NCBI RefSeq assembly: GCF_029094545.1 | Contig: NZ_CP117835.1 | Coordinates: 3,886,001 to 3,950,000 of the forward strand | Direction: 5' to 3' | Source of the DNA: Alkalihalophilus pseudofirmus | Lineage (GTDB): Bacteria > Bacillota > Bacilli > Bacillales > Bacillaceae_D | DNA: 64,000 nucleotides | Shown: piece after piece, positions 62,424 to 64,000 of the stretch | How positions within the stretch are numbered: the stretch's first letter is position 1 | How the letters are laid out: each line of letters opens with the position of its first letter | Notes under the pieces: model-generated | Seen by the model: the letters and a program-made list of their open reading frames with translations, nothing else | Databases searched by the model: none | Told to the model about the DNA's origin: nothing | Program-made: the position numbers and the translations under genes

Positions 62424-63395
62424 TTGAGTAAAGTGAGCCTGATTCCATTCAAAGTTGAGAAGGTTCTAAATGACACAAAGGTTATTCCGCCCGGTATTGA
62501 AATGATTGAAGCACCAGCCGTATGGGAGGCTGGATATAAGGGTGGTAATACTGTTGTAGCTGTTCTAGATACAGGGTGTGAAACGACCCACATCGAATTT
62601 AAGGATCAAATTATTGACGGTCGTAACTTTACTACAGATGATAACAGCGACCCTGATAATGTAGAAGATTCTAACGGTCATGGTACTCACGTATGCGGAA
62701 CCGTTGCTGCCTGTGAGAATGACAAGGGCGTCATTGGTACCGCCCCAAAAGCGAAACTGCTCGTTGTAAAGGTGCTTAGCGGACAAGGGTACGGAGATAC
62801 AAAATGGGTCATTGAAGGGGTTCGTTATGCGATAAATTGGCGTGGACCAAACAATGAACGAGTTCGTGTCATTTCTATGTCACTCGGGGGAAGAATTGAT
62901 ACTCCTGAACTTCATCAAGCGATAAAAGATGCTGTAGCTGAGGATATTTTAGTTGTATGTGCAGCTGGAAATGAAGGGGATGGCAATCATGACACAGATG
63001 AATATGCCTATCCTGGAGCTTATCCGGAAGTCGTTCAAGTAGGCTCTGTCAATCTAGAAGGCGAGATCTCTAGATTCAGCAATACAAATTGTGCGATTGA
63101 CCTTGTCGCACCAGGCGAAGAAATTATTTCAACTTATCTTAACAACGGCTACGCTGTCTTATCAGGTACTTCAATGGCTACACCGCATGTATCCGGTGCG
63201 GCAGCCCTGTTAATTGAACAAGGAGAAAAAGAGTTTGAAAGAAAGTTGACGGAACCAGAAATTTTCGCACAACTGATCAAACACACCGTTTCTCTTAACT
63301 TCAGCCGCCGCGCACAAGGAAGCGGGCTGTTGAAATTATCATCAAGCGTTGTATCAGTAGAGGATGCCGAATATACAACTAGCTCTATTAAATAG
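62424..63395 (+). CDS. isp: intracellular subtilisin-type serine protease
   Basis: A 323-aa subtilase with no signal peptide, as in intracellular serine proteases. Catalytic triad: Asp in TVVAVLDTGCETTHIEFKD, His in NGHGTHVCGTVAACENDKGV, Ser in GTSMATPHVSGAAALL; oxyanion Asn in CAAGNEGDG. The N-terminal KVSLIPFKVEKV is the short LIPY/F-type inhibitory pro-sequence of ISPs. TTG start at 62424 after AGGGGGAG. It degrades cytoplasmic proteins in stationary phase in B. subtilis. No promoter was assigned with confidence. Confidence 0.94.
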   Translation: MSKVSLIPFKVEKVLNDTKVIPPGIEMIEAPAVWEAGYKGGNTVVAVLDTGCETTHIEFKDQIIDGRNFTTDDNSDPDNVEDSNGHGTHVCGTVAACENDKGVIGTAPKAKLLVVKVLSGQGYGDTKWVIEGVRYAINWRGPNNERVRVISMSLGGRIDTPELHQAIKDAVAEDILVVCAAGNEGDGNHDTDEYAYPGAYPEVVQVGSVNLEGEISRFSNTNCAIDLVAPGEEIISTYLNNGYAVLSGTSMATPHVSGAAALLIEQGEKEFERKLTEPEIFAQLIKHTVSLNFSRRAQGSGLLKLSSSVVSVEDAEYTTSSIK

Positions 63396-63399
63396 ACGA

Positions 63400-63434
63400 A
63401 ACAGGCCCGCTCTAATGAGCAGGCCTGTTCTTTT
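63400..63434. terminator. bidirectional terminator, isp and PTS gene
   Basis: AACAGGCC(C)GCTC and GAGC(A)GGCCTGTT with a 4-nt loop, followed by CTTTTA on the plus strand; it lies between two convergent genes. Confidence 0.82.
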
Positions 63435-63442
63435 ATGCGAAA

Positions 63443-64000
63443 TTATTTTTTCTTCTCAGCATCTTCTTTTAAACCAAGTAATAACGTAGCTACAAAAGCA
63501 CCACCTGCAGCGATTAAAATACCAATTGCATAATTAATAATATTCGCTGTTCCAAAAGGTGCCGCAATCGCGAACATTGGAATTCCTGTTAATCCATATG
63601 CATTCGTTACAACATTAGTAAATACAACGTATGCCCCTCCTAGAGCGCCACCGATAGCAGCTCCGATAAACGGACGCATAAAGCGTAAGTTTACACCAAA
63701 GATTACTGGTTCGGTAATACCTAGGAATGCAGAGAATGATGCAGGGATCGCAATTTCTTTCACTTTAGGGTTCTTTGTCAGGAAGAATACTGCAAGACCC
63801 GCTCCACCTTGGGCTACGTTTGCCATTGCCCAGATTGGCAGTAAGAAGTTCATGCCAAAGTCAGCAATCAGAGCTGCTTCAATTGCGTGGAAGCTGTGAT
63901 GAACTCCTGTAATAACAATCGTTGAGTAAAGTCCTCCAAACAGGAGACCTGCAAAAATGCCTGCTGTGTTATAAATATAATCAAGACCCCACGTTAGACC
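63443..64000 (-). CDS. sacP: PTS sucrose-type EIIBC permease, C-terminal 185 residues (cut by window edge)
   Basis: Membrane EIIC part of a glucose-superfamily PTS transporter. The reverse frame stays open to base 64000, reading GLTWGLDYIYNTAGIFAGLL, ITGVHHSFHAIEAALIADFG, and FLGITEPVIFGVNLRFMRPF, with the conserved HH and GITEP motifs. The tail ends GLKEDAEKKK with no EIIA domain. The EIIB and front of EIIC are outside the window. Position beyond ung fits sacP of B. subtilis; the HHSFHAIE motif is of the sucrose type, but a related beta-glucoside or trehalose permease cannot be fully excluded. Confidence 0.8.
   Translation of the reverse strand, partial: GLTWGLDYIYNTAGIFAGLLFGGLYSTIVITGVHHSFHAIEAALIADFGMNFLLPIWAMANVAQGGAGLAVFFLTKNPKVKEIAIPASFSAFLGITEPVIFGVNLRFMRPFIGAAIGGALGGAYVVFTNVVTNAYGLTGIPMFAIAAPFGTANIINYAIGILIAAGGAFVATLLLGLKEDAEKKK

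Overview
The window is a 64 kb piece of chromosome from an endospore-forming member of the Bacillaceae, most likely an alkaliphilic or halotolerant Bacillus relative. Support comes from gene content and order: CTP synthase and RNA polymerase delta, FadF, cardiolipin synthase, argS-ywiB, speB-speE, pbpG, ywhD, ywhB, ywgA, ywfO, pta, hemQ, lipL, cwlJ-gerQ, ywdK, ywdI, ung and a sucrose-type PTS permease appear in much the same neighbourhood as in the ywj-to-ywd part of the B. subtilis chromosome. The spore genes (cwlJ, gerQ, a CotF-like coat protein, pbpG) indicate sporulation. The NhaC antiporter fits a sodium- or alkali-adapted lifestyle. All functions are read from sequence features and remembered family knowledge; no database search was run.

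Layout. 1-2.3 kb: start of pyrG behind a leader that starts with GGGC and carries an attenuator, then rpoE and a repeat-rich gap. 2.3-13.1 kb: one large minus-strand fatty/branched acyl-CoA catabolic block (fadF, thiolase, 3-hydroxyacyl-CoA dehydrogenase, two acyl-CoA dehydrogenases, a TetR regulator, fused isobutyryl-CoA mutase) with two palindromic operators. 13.3-18.8 kb: cardiolipin synthase, a repeat island, a KtrA-like subunit and small membrane genes. 18.9-25.9 kb: argS, ywiB, a PAP2 protein, polyamine genes speB-speE and a divergent class A PBP. 26-31.7 kb: NhaC, an acetyltransferase, and glutamate dehydrogenase divergent from its RocR-type activator with a clear sigma-L (-24/-12) promoter between them. 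31.7-33.5 kb: a composite repeat split by an IS150-type element whose transposase is deleted internally. 33.5-48.5 kb: conserved housekeeping genes (ywhD, ywhB, ywgA, ywfO, a symporter, lipL, pta, an enoyl-CoA hydratase, hemQ) with a PAS-GGDEF-EAL protein and an Lrp regulator. 48.6-50 kb: cwlJ and gerQ separated by a structured repeat. 50-57 kb: ywdK, ywdI and a nitrogen-related block (amt, GlnD-like DUF294 nucleotidyltransferase, DnaQ-like exonuclease, a short GlnR/TnrA-like regulator) behind a TnrA/GlnR-type box. 57-64 kb: AbrB-type transporter, aldo/keto reductase, modBA without modC, ung, a small basic membrane peptide gene with its own promoter and leader terminator, an intracellular subtilisin and a partial sucrose-type PTS EIIBC.

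The most interesting signals are: (1) the amt/DUF294/DnaQ/short-GlnR block with a box centred at about -49; (2) a dispersed element with two copies (2.2 and 49.3 kb) that show base-pair-preserving changes in two helices; (3) a strict 21-bp periodic repeat at 1.97-2.15 kb; (4) the promoter-terminator-small-peptide unit at 61.9-62.2 kb; (5) the MITE-like composite repeats at 14.7, 26, 31.8 and 60.8 kb. The rest is ordinary core genome.
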